64,000 nt of DNA, taken from positions 744,001 to 808,000 of the forward strand of contig NZ_PJON01000001.1 of NCBI RefSeq assembly GCF_002900975.1, given 5' to 3'. The translations under genes and the position numbers were made by a program. Below, one piece after another: positions 1 to 8,807 of the stretch. The notes beneath the pieces were generated by a model. That model was not told where the DNA came from and did no database searches. It was given only the letters and a program-made list of their open reading frames with translations. How positions within the stretch are numbered: position 1 is the first letter of the stretch; each line of letters opens with the position of its first letter. This stretch comes from Tabrizicola aquatica. Its GTDB lineage: Bacteria; Pseudomonadota; Alphaproteobacteria; Rhodobacterales; Rhodobacteraceae.

Positions 1-714
1 CAGCTTCGCCCGCGCCGCCATCGCCAGCGTCTTGCCGCCGCCGCCCGCGCACTGGTCCAGGACCCGCATCCCGTCGGCCAGCGGCAGCGCCACCACCACC
101 GCCTGGGACGAGGCATCCTGCAACTCGACCAGCCCTTCAAGATAGGCGGCCGAGGTCTGGACCTTCCGCGCGCCTGCGACCACCTCCAGCGCCGTGGGCG
201 CCAAGGCATGCGGCCGGGCCTCGATCCCCTCACCCGCCAGCGCCGCCACTGCCGCCGCCACGTCCCCGCGCGCCAGGTTCACCCGCAGGAACACCGGCGC
301 ACGCGCCTGCATCGCCTGCGCCACCGGGGCCAGCCGGTCGCCAAGTGCGCGTTCCATCTCGGGCAGCAGCCAGTCCGGCAGGTCCAGCGCCTCGGCTCCC
401 ATGGGCGAACGGCCCGCCTCGTCGGGGCCAGGCGGCTGGGGCGCATGACCCTCGCCGGTGAACAGCGCCTCCTGCCCCCCTGCGCGAAGCAGCCCCAGCA
501 CCAGCCCGCGCCCCGTCTCCGACCCACCCAGGGCCGCCGCCGACCGCCGCTGGCGCAAGGCGTCATAGACCAGATCGCGCACCGCCGCCCGGTCGCCCGA
601 CCCGGCATAGCGGCTGGCCCGGCCCCAGTTGGTCAGCGCCTTTTCGGCGGCCTCACCGGCCAGCACCCGATCCAGGACCGCGATGGCCGCTGCAGCCCGC
701 GCCGCCGGGGTCAT
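1..714 (-). CDS. rsmB: 16S rRNA (cytosine-5) methyltransferase RsmB-like, 3' part missing
   Basis: RsmB-family enzymes methylate a cytosine (C967 in E. coli numbering) of 16S rRNA using S-adenosylmethionine. The visible 238 codons start at ATG 714 and run off the left edge. The first half is the NusB-like RNA-binding region, with an Arg-rich stretch and VRDLVYDALRQR. It is followed by the typical lead into the methyltransferase domain, LQDASSQAVV, and the SAM-binding motif DQCAGGGGKT near residues 220-229. The two catalytic cysteines would lie beyond the window and cannot be checked. A 32-codon frame ends on an ATGA overlap with this start. The family call rests on the SAM motif and the domain order. 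Confidence 0.85.
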   Translation of the reverse strand, partial: MTPAARAAAAIAVLDRVLAGEAAEKALTNWGRASRYAGSGDRAAVRDLVYDALRQRRSAAALGGSETGRGLVLGLLRAGGQEALFTGEGHAPQPPGPDEAGRSPMGAEALDLPDWLLPEMERALGDRLAPVAQAMQARAPVFLRVNLARGDVAAAVAALAGEGIEARPHALAPTALEVVAGARKVQTSAAYLEGLVELQDASSQAVVVALPLADGMRVLDQCAGGGGKTLAMAARAKL

Positions 715-809
715 GTGCCTGCCCCAAAGCCGGCGTCAGCGACCAGAGGCCAGCAATACCGCAGGCCCGAATTCCCCGCATTGCGCCAGCTGTCCCGATC
801 CATGTCCAT
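711..809 (-). CDS. possible 32-aa small protein overlapping the rsmB start
   Basis: A short frame opens at ATG 809 and ends in TGA that overlaps the rsmB ATG (ATGA), an arrangement usual for translational coupling. A purine-rich AAGGGG stretch lies upstream of its start, though a G-run separates the two. The peptide has no signal, membrane segment or motif I recognise. It could be a coupling leader for rsmB or chance. Support is the overlap and the possible ribosome site only. Confidence 0.25.
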   Translation of the reverse strand: MDMDRDSWRNAGNSGLRYCWPLVADAGFGAGT

Positions 810-998
810 CCCCCGCCCCTTCTGCTGCCCCTGCCTATCGGCGAGGGCCGATCTTGTCGACACGCTACCGCCCCGGCCTCAAGGCGACCCAGCATCGCTT
901 TCCCCTCACTGTTTCGCAAAGGGAACTTGACGCCGGGTCCGACCTGATCACACAGTCGTCCTGCAAATATCTGCATGTCATTTTTCGGAGTTTCCCTC

Positions 999-1220
999 GT
1001 GAACAAGACCCTGACCGCCACCCTGCTTTGCGCGCTTGCCGCCACCCCCGCCCTTGCCGGTGGCCCGGTCGTGATCGAGGATGAAACCGAGGTCGTGGCC
1101 GAACGGCCCGGAAACTCGATCCTGGTGCCGCTTCTGATCCTGCTGGCCGTGGGCGTGATCGCCAGCAGCGGCGGCGATGATACCGAGGAATGTGTGCCGG
1201 TCAGCGTCCCCTCCTGCTGA
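999..1220 (+). CDS. small secreted/membrane protein of unknown function
   Basis: A 73-residue protein. I prefer GTG 999 to the in-frame ATG 975 because GGAG ends 8 nt before the GTG. Residues 1-21 form a Sec-type signal ending in an ALA-like site just before GGPVVIEDETE. A short acidic stretch follows, then a hydrophobic segment (ILVPLLILLAVGVIA) and a polar tail with two cysteines (EECVPVSVPSC). I recall small proteins of this layout (signal, acidic patch, one membrane helix, SSGGD-like tail) as common in Rhodobacterales, with no known function. It lies between rsmB (opposite strand) and the kinase-like gene at 1243. No function is proposed. Confidence 0.65.
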   Translation: MNKTLTATLLCALAATPALAGGPVVIEDETEVVAERPGNSILVPLLILLAVGVIASSGGDDTEECVPVSVPSC

Positions 1221-1242
1221 TCGCAGGGCAACAGGCCCCGCG

Positions 1243-2217
1243 ATGTCCGTAATCGACTGGGATGCGGTCTATGCCGACCGCATTCAGCCCTGTCTTGCCG
1301 TGACGGGGGGCGGCGTCTCCGCACCGCGCTGGATCTTCGTCTGCGGCCAGCAGGGCAGCGGCAAGTCCACGCTGGTCCGCGCGGTTGAGGCCGAGCTTGG
1401 CCCCGACTGCACCCAGCAGATCAGCGGGGATGCGCTGCTGGCCTTGCTCCCCGACCTGCCCAGCCTGGACCGCGACCGGCATCTGACCGCTCTGGCCGAG
1501 CGTCTGGTCCAGCACGCAACCCGCCAGCGCGCGCATATCCTGTGGGAGCTTCCGACCCCCGGCGCGATCGAGGGCCTGGCCCTTGTCGCGCGCAGTCTGG
1601 GGTATCAGGTGGAATGTCTGATCCTCAGCCTGCCTGCGCTGGACAGCTGGCTTGCCACCCTGCGCCGCAGCCTTGCCACACCAGGCGCGCAGGTCGTGCC
1701 CTGGGCCAATGTCCAAAGCACCGCCCGCCGCTGGCCCGCCCTGATCGCCCGGGCCGAGGACGCGGTCCTGTTCGACCGCCTCGCCGTGATTGACCGTCAG
1801 GGGCAGACCTGTTTTGCGAACCTGCGCACACCCCAAGGCCGCTGGGCCGAGACCCCGTTCGCCTTCGAATCCCTGGTGATCGAACGCGCCCGCGCGCGTC
1901 CAGCCGCCGAAATAGCGTCCCTGTTTGCCGACTGGCAGGGCCTGCGAAGCGACCCCGCCCTCGATGCGTTCTGCAGCTGTCGCGAAGCGGTGGATTCCCT
2001 TGTCCAGCGTCTCGCCGCCGATCCCGGCACCAGCTTCGATCTGAACCGGCCCACCGCCAGCCACCCATCCGCCGCAGCCGCCTGGATCGCCCGGTTGCGC
2101 GCCGACCTTGACGACATCCTTGCCGGACCCCAGGCGCAGGGCCAGACCACCCTGCCCGCGCGCTGCGACCGCCTGATGGCGCTTGTGCAACAGGTCGCGG
2201 GCCTGCCGCCAAGCTGA
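1243..2217 (+). CDS. zeta-toxin-like P-loop kinase, orphan
   Basis: A 324-residue cytoplasmic protein starting at ATG 1243. Residues 35-43 form a Walker A loop (GQQGSGKST), and the following ISGD and LWELPTPG segments fit the zeta-toxin/chloramphenicol-phosphotransferase-like kinase fold. Characterised zeta toxins phosphorylate UDP-N-acetylglucosamine and are paired with an epsilon antitoxin. No antitoxin-like gene is adjacent: the upstream neighbour is the small secreted protein and guaB converges from the other side. It is therefore more likely a chromosomal P-loop kinase of unknown substrate than a working toxin-antitoxin half. The C-terminal third carries no motif I can name. Confidence 0.6.
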   Translation: MSVIDWDAVYADRIQPCLAVTGGGVSAPRWIFVCGQQGSGKSTLVRAVEAELGPDCTQQISGDALLALLPDLPSLDRDRHLTALAERLVQHATRQRAHILWELPTPGAIEGLALVARSLGYQVECLILSLPALDSWLATLRRSLATPGAQVVPWANVQSTARRWPALIARAEDAVLFDRLAVIDRQGQTCFANLRTPQGRWAETPFAFESLVIERARARPAAEIASLFADWQGLRSDPALDAFCSCREAVDSLVQRLAADPGTSFDLNRPTASHPSAAAAWIARLRADLDDILAGPQAQGQTTLPARCDRLMALVQQVAGLPPS

Positions 2218-2260
2218 TCAGCCACGTTCCCTGACGGTCAGCCCGAAGGTCAGACCAGCC

Positions 2261-3817
<1,557 letters not shown>

Positions 3818-3841
3818 TTACGCCTGAACCAGGGGGGCATC

Positions 3842-4540
3842 ATGCGCGTCGCCATCGTCGAGAATACCCGGATCACCCATCACGGCCAGGTCGGCGTGGC
3901 CCTGCACGAGGCCGCGGCCCTGATCGACCTGCACAAACCCTGGTCCGGCCAGCCATTGCCCGCCAGACCCGAGGCCGACGCGCTGATCGTCTTTGGCGGC
4001 GAACAATCGGCCCGCGACGACGACAGCCACCCCTACCTGCCCGCACTTGCCGACCTGATGGCCGCCTATGCCGCGGCGGACAAGCCGGTCCTCGGCATCT
4101 GCCTCGGCTCCCAGCTTCTCGCCCGCGCCTTCGGGGCGGAAAACCACCTCGGCACCGCGCCCGAATTCGGCTGGGTCGACGTCACACTGACCGACGAGGG
4201 CCGCGCCGACCCGGTCCTCGGCACACTTCCCGAAACCTTCCCGATCTTCCAGTGGCACTCCGACACCTTCACCTTGCCCGAAGGTGCAACCCACCTTGCC
4301 CACAGCGCCACCGCTCGCCACCAGGCCTTCCGCATCGGCCGCGCCACTTATGGCACCCAGTTCCATTTCGAGGCGAGCCGCCCCGTCGTCCAGGACTGGA
4401 CCCGCACCTTTCCCGACCTGACCGAACGGATGCACCCCGGCTGGGGCGCGCGCCATCCCGACCTCGCCCGCACCAGGGGGCGCGAGGCCGACGCCCACGG
4501 ACTGACCCTCGCCCGGGCCTGGGTCAGCCTGCTCGCCTGA
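3842..4540 (+). CDS. class I glutamine amidotransferase (GMP-synthase-like domain protein)
   Basis: A 232-residue stand-alone glutamine amidotransferase domain. The nucleophile elbow GICLGS places the catalytic Cys at 87, and GTQFHFE places His175 and Glu177, completing the triad. The oxyanion-strand segment FGGEQSA is present near 51-57. Stand-alone members hydrolyse glutamine or gamma-glutamyl compounds and pass ammonia to an unknown partner. There is no synthetase domain here, so it is not GMP synthase itself. The start at ATG 3842 follows a run of G residues as ribosome site. It is divergent from guaB, but no functional link is shown beyond proximity. Confidence 0.85.
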   Translation: MRVAIVENTRITHHGQVGVALHEAAALIDLHKPWSGQPLPARPEADALIVFGGEQSARDDDSHPYLPALADLMAAYAAADKPVLGICLGSQLLARAFGAENHLGTAPEFGWVDVTLTDEGRADPVLGTLPETFPIFQWHSDTFTLPEGATHLAHSATARHQAFRIGRATYGTQFHFEASRPVVQDWTRTFPDLTERMHPGWGARHPDLARTRGREADAHGLTLARAWVSLLA

Positions 4541-4548
4541 CCAAACCC

Positions 4549-4669
4549 TTTCACCTGGCTCCAAATATCCTCCGGGGGTTTGGGGGTGGAAAACCCCCAA
4601 CGACCGAGCCGTTGCGCGCCCGTCGCGCGCAAAGGCGAGACAAAAGGCTTGCGCGGAACGCGCTCAATT
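4549..4669 (-). repeat. dispersed intergenic repeat, family A, copy 1 (minus orientation)
   Basis: Read on the minus strand it starts with AATTGAGCG, then CAAGCCTTTTGTCTCGCC, an inner hairpin (TTGCGCGC / GCGCGCAA), an ACGGCTCGG block, a G/C-rich hairpin, and ends GGAGGATATTTGG...GTGAAA. The same order of blocks occurs on the plus strand at 32458-32561, and the last block alone at 27129-27162. It fills the convergent gap between the amidotransferase stop (4540) and the permease stop (4716). Confidence 0.7.
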
Positions 4670-4715
4670 CGAAAACCGCCCCAGCCCTTGCACCTTGGCC
4701 CTTACACCCCGGCCC

Positions 4716-5708
4716 TCACGCCTCGGCCGCGTTGGTCACCGCCGCCAGCTTGCCCCCCGGCCAGCGTTTCAACACCCACCAGGCAATCGCCGGAATGACC
4801 CCAAGGCCAACAGCGACCAGCACAAGGCCCGGCCAAAGCCACGCCCCGCCGGCCACCAGCATCGCACTGGCCAGCGCCGCCAGCGGAAAGGTGAAGGCGC
4901 CCCACAAGGGCGATGGCCCGGAGGCCGTGACCCAGCGCCCCGCCGCCAGCAGCACCAGCCCATAGGCCGCGCCCAAAGCCAGAAAGACCAGCGCCAGACC
5001 CGGCTTGCCCAAAAGCCCCGCGACCAGCGCCAAAAGCGCCGCCGGCGCAAGGTGGATCGCCAGAAACGGACGCAAGGGCGCGGGCGGCACGGCCTTGGCG
5101 AACTGCGCCGCACTCAGCCCCCAGATCACCATGGCCACCGGCATGACCGCCCAGAACAGCGCCTCGGCCAACCCGCCCCACCCCAGCGCCAGCGCGGGGC
5201 CCGCGCCGACGATAAAGCCCACCAGGCTCAGATGCAGCGTCGGGTTCACGGCCCGCGCTTCGGCCGGAAGGCTGAGAAGCAGCCGCACCAGCAGCCCCGC
5301 CAGCATCGCATGGCCGGCCAGCGCCAGCACCAGAAGCACGCTGCCGACCGGCGCGCTATAGCTGGCGACCAGCCCCGCCGTGACCATGCCCCCCATGGTC
5401 AGCGTGGCCAGGCCCGACCGCCCCGGCAGGACCCGCAAATCCTCCATCACCACCCCCGGCCGCCGCGCGACCTTGACCCCATAGGCCACCGCCGCAAAGG
5501 CCCACAGCGCCACGACCAGTCCCGCCGCCAGGTCTCCCGGCCCCATGTCCCAGCCCATCCGCCCCAGGCCCAGCCGCACGGCCGAGACCAGGCCCAGCAG
5601 CCCCAGGATCGAGGGGAATACCGCCGGGGGGGTCCGGGCAAACAGCTTCGGCCGCCGCGGCGGAAACTCGGGCGGCGGATAGCGTTTCGGGCGCGCGTCA
5701 AGCGTCAT
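4716..5708 (-). CDS. SLAC1/TDT-family membrane transporter (TehA-like)
   Basis: A 330-residue integral membrane protein with about ten hydrophobic segments and a proline/arginine-rich N-terminus (RPKRYPPPEFPPRRPKLF). That layout is typical of the voltage-dependent anion channel / tellurite-resistance-dicarboxylate transporter family. The first helix begins TPPAVFPSILGLLGL, matching the TPPA-x-FP start common in alphaproteobacterial TDT proteins. Substrates in the family include C4-dicarboxylates, nitrate, chloride and sulfite; none can be assigned here. The start is ATG 5708. A three-part repeated element lies about 165-235 bp upstream and could influence its promoter. Confidence 0.8.
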   Translation of the reverse strand: MTLDARPKRYPPPEFPPRRPKLFARTPPAVFPSILGLLGLVSAVRLGLGRMGWDMGPGDLAAGLVVALWAFAAVAYGVKVARRPGVVMEDLRVLPGRSGLATLTMGGMVTAGLVASYSAPVGSVLLVLALAGHAMLAGLLVRLLLSLPAEARAVNPTLHLSLVGFIVGAGPALALGWGGLAEALFWAVMPVAMVIWGLSAAQFAKAVPPAPLRPFLAIHLAPAALLALVAGLLGKPGLALVFLALGAAYGLVLLAAGRWVTASGPSPLWGAFTFPLAALASAMLVAGGAWLWPGLVLVAVGLGVIPAIAWWVLKRWPGGKLAAVTNAAEA

Positions 5709-5871
5709 GCGGATGTCCTTGCGATCAAGAGGGCCCGGTGCAGGGCCAAGGTGCGGTCTGTCCCGGTGCGCAACGGTCGTCCTTGATCTGCCGCAAAGGT
5801 CTGCGGCGAAGGCCCGCCTTTCCGCCCACCGCCAGCCCCTCGCCAGCCTTCCCGCACGCAGACAAAAGATG

Positions 5872-5943
5872 TCAAGAAAATCCTAACATCCGCCGCCAAC
5901 CCTTTGCAATGCAACGCATAAGCCGGATTGTCCACCATGGACA
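5872..5943 (+). repeat. three-part palindromic element, copy a
   Basis: Components: TCAA-N7-CTAAC (5872-5887); a 41-bp spacer (5888-5928) with a central inverted repeat TTGCAATGCAA (5904-5914); then the palindrome TGTCCACCATGGACA (5929-5943). The palindrome ends 2 bp from the dioxygenase stop codon. Copies with identical spacing are at 23337-23408 and 39046-39117. Confidence 0.75.
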
Positions 5944-5945
5944 CC

Positions 5946-6731
5946 TTAGCCCCGCAGGACCGGGAACCAGTCCTCGCGCAGCCGCTGGCCCGCCACCATC
6001 CCATGCCCCGGAAACGGCGGCGAGGTCGGGCCGGGCCGCTCCACATAGCGGGCATCCTCGCCCACCAGCCGCAGCGAGAAGGCCCGCCGCCGGTTCGCGG
6101 TCGTGTTCCCCCGCGCCCCATGCAGGGTGCGGAAGTTGAAGGCCACCGCATCGCCCGGCTCCATCTCCCATTCCCGGATTTCCATGCCCTCCGCCTCGGG
6201 GTCCGGGACCGGCATATAGTCGTCCTCGCCGGGATAGAAGTTCGTCTCGGACATCCACCGCGTCGGCAGCACGTCCTTCTTCCACCGGTGCGACCCCGCC
6301 ACGCAGCGCAGCGCGGCCTCTTTCACCGGGTCCAGCGGCGACCAGAAGCTGACCGTCTGCCTGCCCTCGACAAAGTAATACGGCCCGTCCGTGTGCCAGG
6401 GCGTCGGCTTCGTCGTTCCGGGTTCCTTCACCAGAACATGGTCGTGGAACATCTGCACCCGCTCCGACCCCATCAACCGCGCCGCGACCTCGGCCACGCC
6501 GGATTGGCGGATCACCGCCCCGAACTCGGGCACCTTCTGCCAGTTGCAGTAGTCGTCGAAGAAATACCCCGGCTCGCCCGGTTTCAGCGTCGCCATCTGG
6601 TTGGTCGGGTTCGCCATGTTCCGCGCCACGCCCGCGCGCAGCATCTCGACCCAGTCGGCCCACAGCCCCTTGACCAGCACCACCCCGTCGCGCTGGTAGG
6701 CCGCGACCATCTCATCCGTCACCGTGACCAT
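5946..6731 (-). CDS. phytanoyl-CoA dioxygenase (PhyH)-family protein
   Basis: A 261-residue Fe(II)/2-oxoglutarate-dependent dioxygenase. The iron ligands are visible as WHTDGP (His113, Asp115) and the distal His in TLHGARGN (His204). The Arg-rich segment NRRRAFSLR after it probably binds 2-oxoglutarate. PhyH-family proteins hydroxylate acyl-CoAs or many small substrates, and this sequence does not define which. I choose ATG 6731 because GAGGGG lies 5 nt upstream; ATG 6755 would add eight residues without a ribosome site. The acyltransferase at 6774 ends 42 bp upstream on the same strand, so the two probably form an operon. Confidence 0.88.
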   Translation of the reverse strand: MVTVTDEMVAAYQRDGVVLVKGLWADWVEMLRAGVARNMANPTNQMATLKPGEPGYFFDDYCNWQKVPEFGAVIRQSGVAEVAARLMGSERVQMFHDHVLVKEPGTTKPTPWHTDGPYYFVEGRQTVSFWSPLDPVKEAALRCVAGSHRWKKDVLPTRWMSETNFYPGEDDYMPVPDPEAEGMEIREWEMEPGDAVAFNFRTLHGARGNTTANRRRAFSLRLVGEDARYVERPGPTSPPFPGHGMVAGQRLREDWFPVLRG

Positions 6732-6773
6732 GACTGCCCCTCCACTTTCGCGCACCCTGCCCCGGCGCGGGCG

Positions 6774-7532
6774 TCAGGGCAAGACCAGGCAAGTTGCGCC
6801 CAGCCGGCGCAGGTCCGCTCCGGTGCCCAGCTTGAACCGCGCCAGGCCGGGCGCGGCCTCGGTGTCCACCGACCCAAGGTCCAGCCAGCGCACCCCCTCG
6901 GCCCGCAAGCCCTCGGCCGCGCGCATCAGCATCACCCCATGCACCCCCACCGCCCTGGCCGCAGCCGAGGCCCAGCCGAGGTGATAGGTCGCCGAACTTC
7001 CGTGGACCACAAAAGCCATCGCCGCCGCCATCGTGCCGCCCTCGCGCCATTCCCACAGCCGCAGCGCATCGGGGTCAAGCGCGCGGGCGAACCCCTCGGG
7101 CAATGCCCGATAGCGCCGCGCCCGGCGCTGGGTCGCCTCTTCGCGGATCAGGTGGTCCAGCGTTCGGGCGTCCCCACGCCGCACCCGCACCGACGCCTCC
7201 GCCGAGACCAGGCGGTTGCGCCATTTGGCCGTCATGCCTGATCGCAGGTCGCCTTCCAGCCGCCAGACCGCGTGGTGCAGCGGCGTCACCAGCGGCACAA
7301 GGCCAAAGCCCGCCACCGGCACTTCGGGCGTCACCACCGTCAGCCCCGGCCAGCGGGCCAGCCGCCGCAGGCCCATCCGGTCCAGCCCCGTCACGCGAGA
7401 GATCAGCCGCAGTCGCCCCCGCTCAACCGCCAGCGCCCCGTCCACCATGCGGACCCGCGCGCCAAGGGCGGAAGCGGCGGCCGCATAGACCGGACTTTGC
7501 TGAAAGGGCAGAAAGGCGTCCATGGCCAGCAT
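6774..7532 (-). CDS. GNAT/FemAB-like acyltransferase (BioF2-like)
   Basis: A 252-residue cytoplasmic protein of the FemAB/GNAT-fold group. The signs are the N-terminal FLPFQQSPVYAAA motif, a central KWRNRLVSAE segment, and a C-terminal acetyltransferase core with YHLGWASAAARAVGVHGVML and WLDLGSVDTE. Such proteins transfer acyl or aminoacyl groups; in Rhodobacterales they are usually uncharacterised. Start is ATG 7532 or, three codons later, ATG 7523; neither has a strong ribosome site. It lies 42 bp upstream of the dioxygenase on the same strand. Confidence 0.72.
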   Translation of the reverse strand: MLAMDAFLPFQQSPVYAAAASALGARVRMVDGALAVERGRLRLISRVTGLDRMGLRRLARWPGLTVVTPEVPVAGFGLVPLVTPLHHAVWRLEGDLRSGMTAKWRNRLVSAEASVRVRRGDARTLDHLIREEATQRRARRYRALPEGFARALDPDALRLWEWREGGTMAAAMAFVVHGSSATYHLGWASAAARAVGVHGVMLMRAAEGLRAEGVRWLDLGSVDTEAAPGLARFKLGTGADLRRLGATCLVLP

Positions 7533-7593
7533 TAACGGCCGGGAAATCTTTCGATGCCCTTAATCGACGGAAAGGAGTCGCAAGGATATCCCG

Positions 7594-7719
7594 ATGAAAC
7601 GCATCTCGCTTCGCGCCACACCCGCCCCTACCCCAAGGCTGACGCTTTGGGTGCCGGTGATCGTTGCGGGATTGCTCAGCCTGTTCTGGCTGGGGCTGGT
7701 CGCCCTGATTCAGCGATAA
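7594..7719 (+). CDS. 41-aa single-pass membrane peptide
   Basis: A small frame with AAGGAG upstream of ATG 7594, though the spacing is long. A basic N-terminus (MKRISLRATPAP) is followed by one membrane helix (LWVPVIVAGLLSLFWLGLVALI) and a short QR tail. Its stop overlaps the 3' end of the opposite-strand aglK by 10 bp. The positive-inside N-terminus and ribosome-site-like stretch support a real gene; function unknown. Confidence 0.5.
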   Translation: MKRISLRATPAPTPRLTLWVPVIVAGLLSLFWLGLVALIQR

Positions 7720-8795
7720 AGCAGCGACTTGCCGTTGGCGAACAGATGCACCTTCGACGGATCGGCGGTCAGATTCACCGTCTGATAGCGCAGTTCCGGC
7801 CGGATACCCGGCAGCTTGGCCACCACGGCGGCCGCATCGCCCTGCTTGCGGAAGTACAGAAGCGTCACCTCCCCCAGGGCCTCGGTGATCTCGACCTCGC
7901 CGGAGTGGATCGCCTCGCCGTCGGTCTCGTGAAAGTCCTCGGGCCGCACGCCGATCTTGACCCGCAGGCCCTTGTCGGTGTTCTGCGTCGCGACATGCGA
8001 CTTGGCCATTCCGCCATTGTCCAGCCGCACCAGCGTTTCCGCGCCGGTGCCCACAACCTCGCCGGTCAGCAGGTTCATCGACGGGCTGCCGATGAACTGG
8101 GCGACGAACTCGTTCTCGGGCCGCTCGTACAGTTCCAGCGGACTTCCGACCTGGCTGATCCCACCCCCCGCCAGAACGACGATCCGGGTGGCCAGGGTCA
8201 TCGCCTCGACCTGGTCGTGGGTCACATAGATCATCGTCGACTGCGGCATCGCCTCTTTCAACTGGGCGATTTCGATCCGCGTCGCCACCCGCAGCGCGGC
8301 GTCCAGGTTCGAGAGCGGCTCGTCAAAGAGATAGACCTTCGGGTCGCGCACAATGCTGCGCCCGATCGCCACGCGCTGGCGCTGGCCCCCCGACAGCGCC
8401 TTCGGCAGGCGGTCAAGATAGGGGGTCAGTTGCAGGATGCGCGCGGCCTTGTCCACCGCCGCCGAAATCTCGGCCGGGGACTTCTTCGCCAGTTTCAACG
8501 CAAAGCTCATGTTGTCGCGCACGGTCATGTGCGGATAGAGCGCATAGCTTTGGAACACCATCGCGATGCCACGCTGTGCCGGAGGCACATCGTTCATCCG
8601 CACCCCGTCGATGCTGAAATCACCGCCGGTGATCTTCTCCAGCCCCGCGATCATCCGCAGCAGCGTGGATTTCCCGCAGCCCGATGGCCCCACAAAGACG
8701 ATCAACTCGCCCGTCTTGATGTCAAGGTTGATGTCCTTCAACACCTTGACCTCGCCATAGGCCTTTTCGACGTTCTTCAAGACCAGATCGGCCAT
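7710..8795 (-). CDS. aglK: alpha-glucoside ABC transporter ATP-binding protein
   Basis: A 361-residue ABC ATPase of the MalK/UgpC class, which energises sugar import from the cytoplasmic face. Walker A is GPSGCGKST (residues 36-44), the signature is LSGGQRQRV, and Walker B is VYLFDEP followed by the His-switch segment YVTHDQVEAM. The C-terminal third is the OB-fold regulatory domain (GVRPEDF). It closes the leftward operon aglE-F-G-A-K, starting 12 bp after the aglA stop. Substrate assignment comes from the neighbours: the alpha-glucosidase and AglE/F/G-type proteins match the Sinorhizobium aglEFGAK system for sucrose, maltose and trehalose. Confidence 0.93.
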   Translation of the reverse strand: MADLVLKNVEKAYGEVKVLKDINLDIKTGELIVFVGPSGCGKSTLLRMIAGLEKITGGDFSIDGVRMNDVPPAQRGIAMVFQSYALYPHMTVRDNMSFALKLAKKSPAEISAAVDKAARILQLTPYLDRLPKALSGGQRQRVAIGRSIVRDPKVYLFDEPLSNLDAALRVATRIEIAQLKEAMPQSTMIYVTHDQVEAMTLATRIVVLAGGGISQVGSPLELYERPENEFVAQFIGSPSMNLLTGEVVGTGAETLVRLDNGGMAKSHVATQNTDKGLRVKIGVRPEDFHETDGEAIHSGEVEITEALGEVTLLYFRKQGDAAAVVAKLPGIRPELRYQTVNLTADPSKVHLFANGKSLLYR

Positions 8796-8807
8796 GTGTT
8801 CCCTCCC

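Noticed and set aside
1243-2217. A complete zeta-epsilon toxin-antitoxin system
   Set aside because: No small antitoxin gene on either side; the upstream small gene has a signal peptide and membrane helix.
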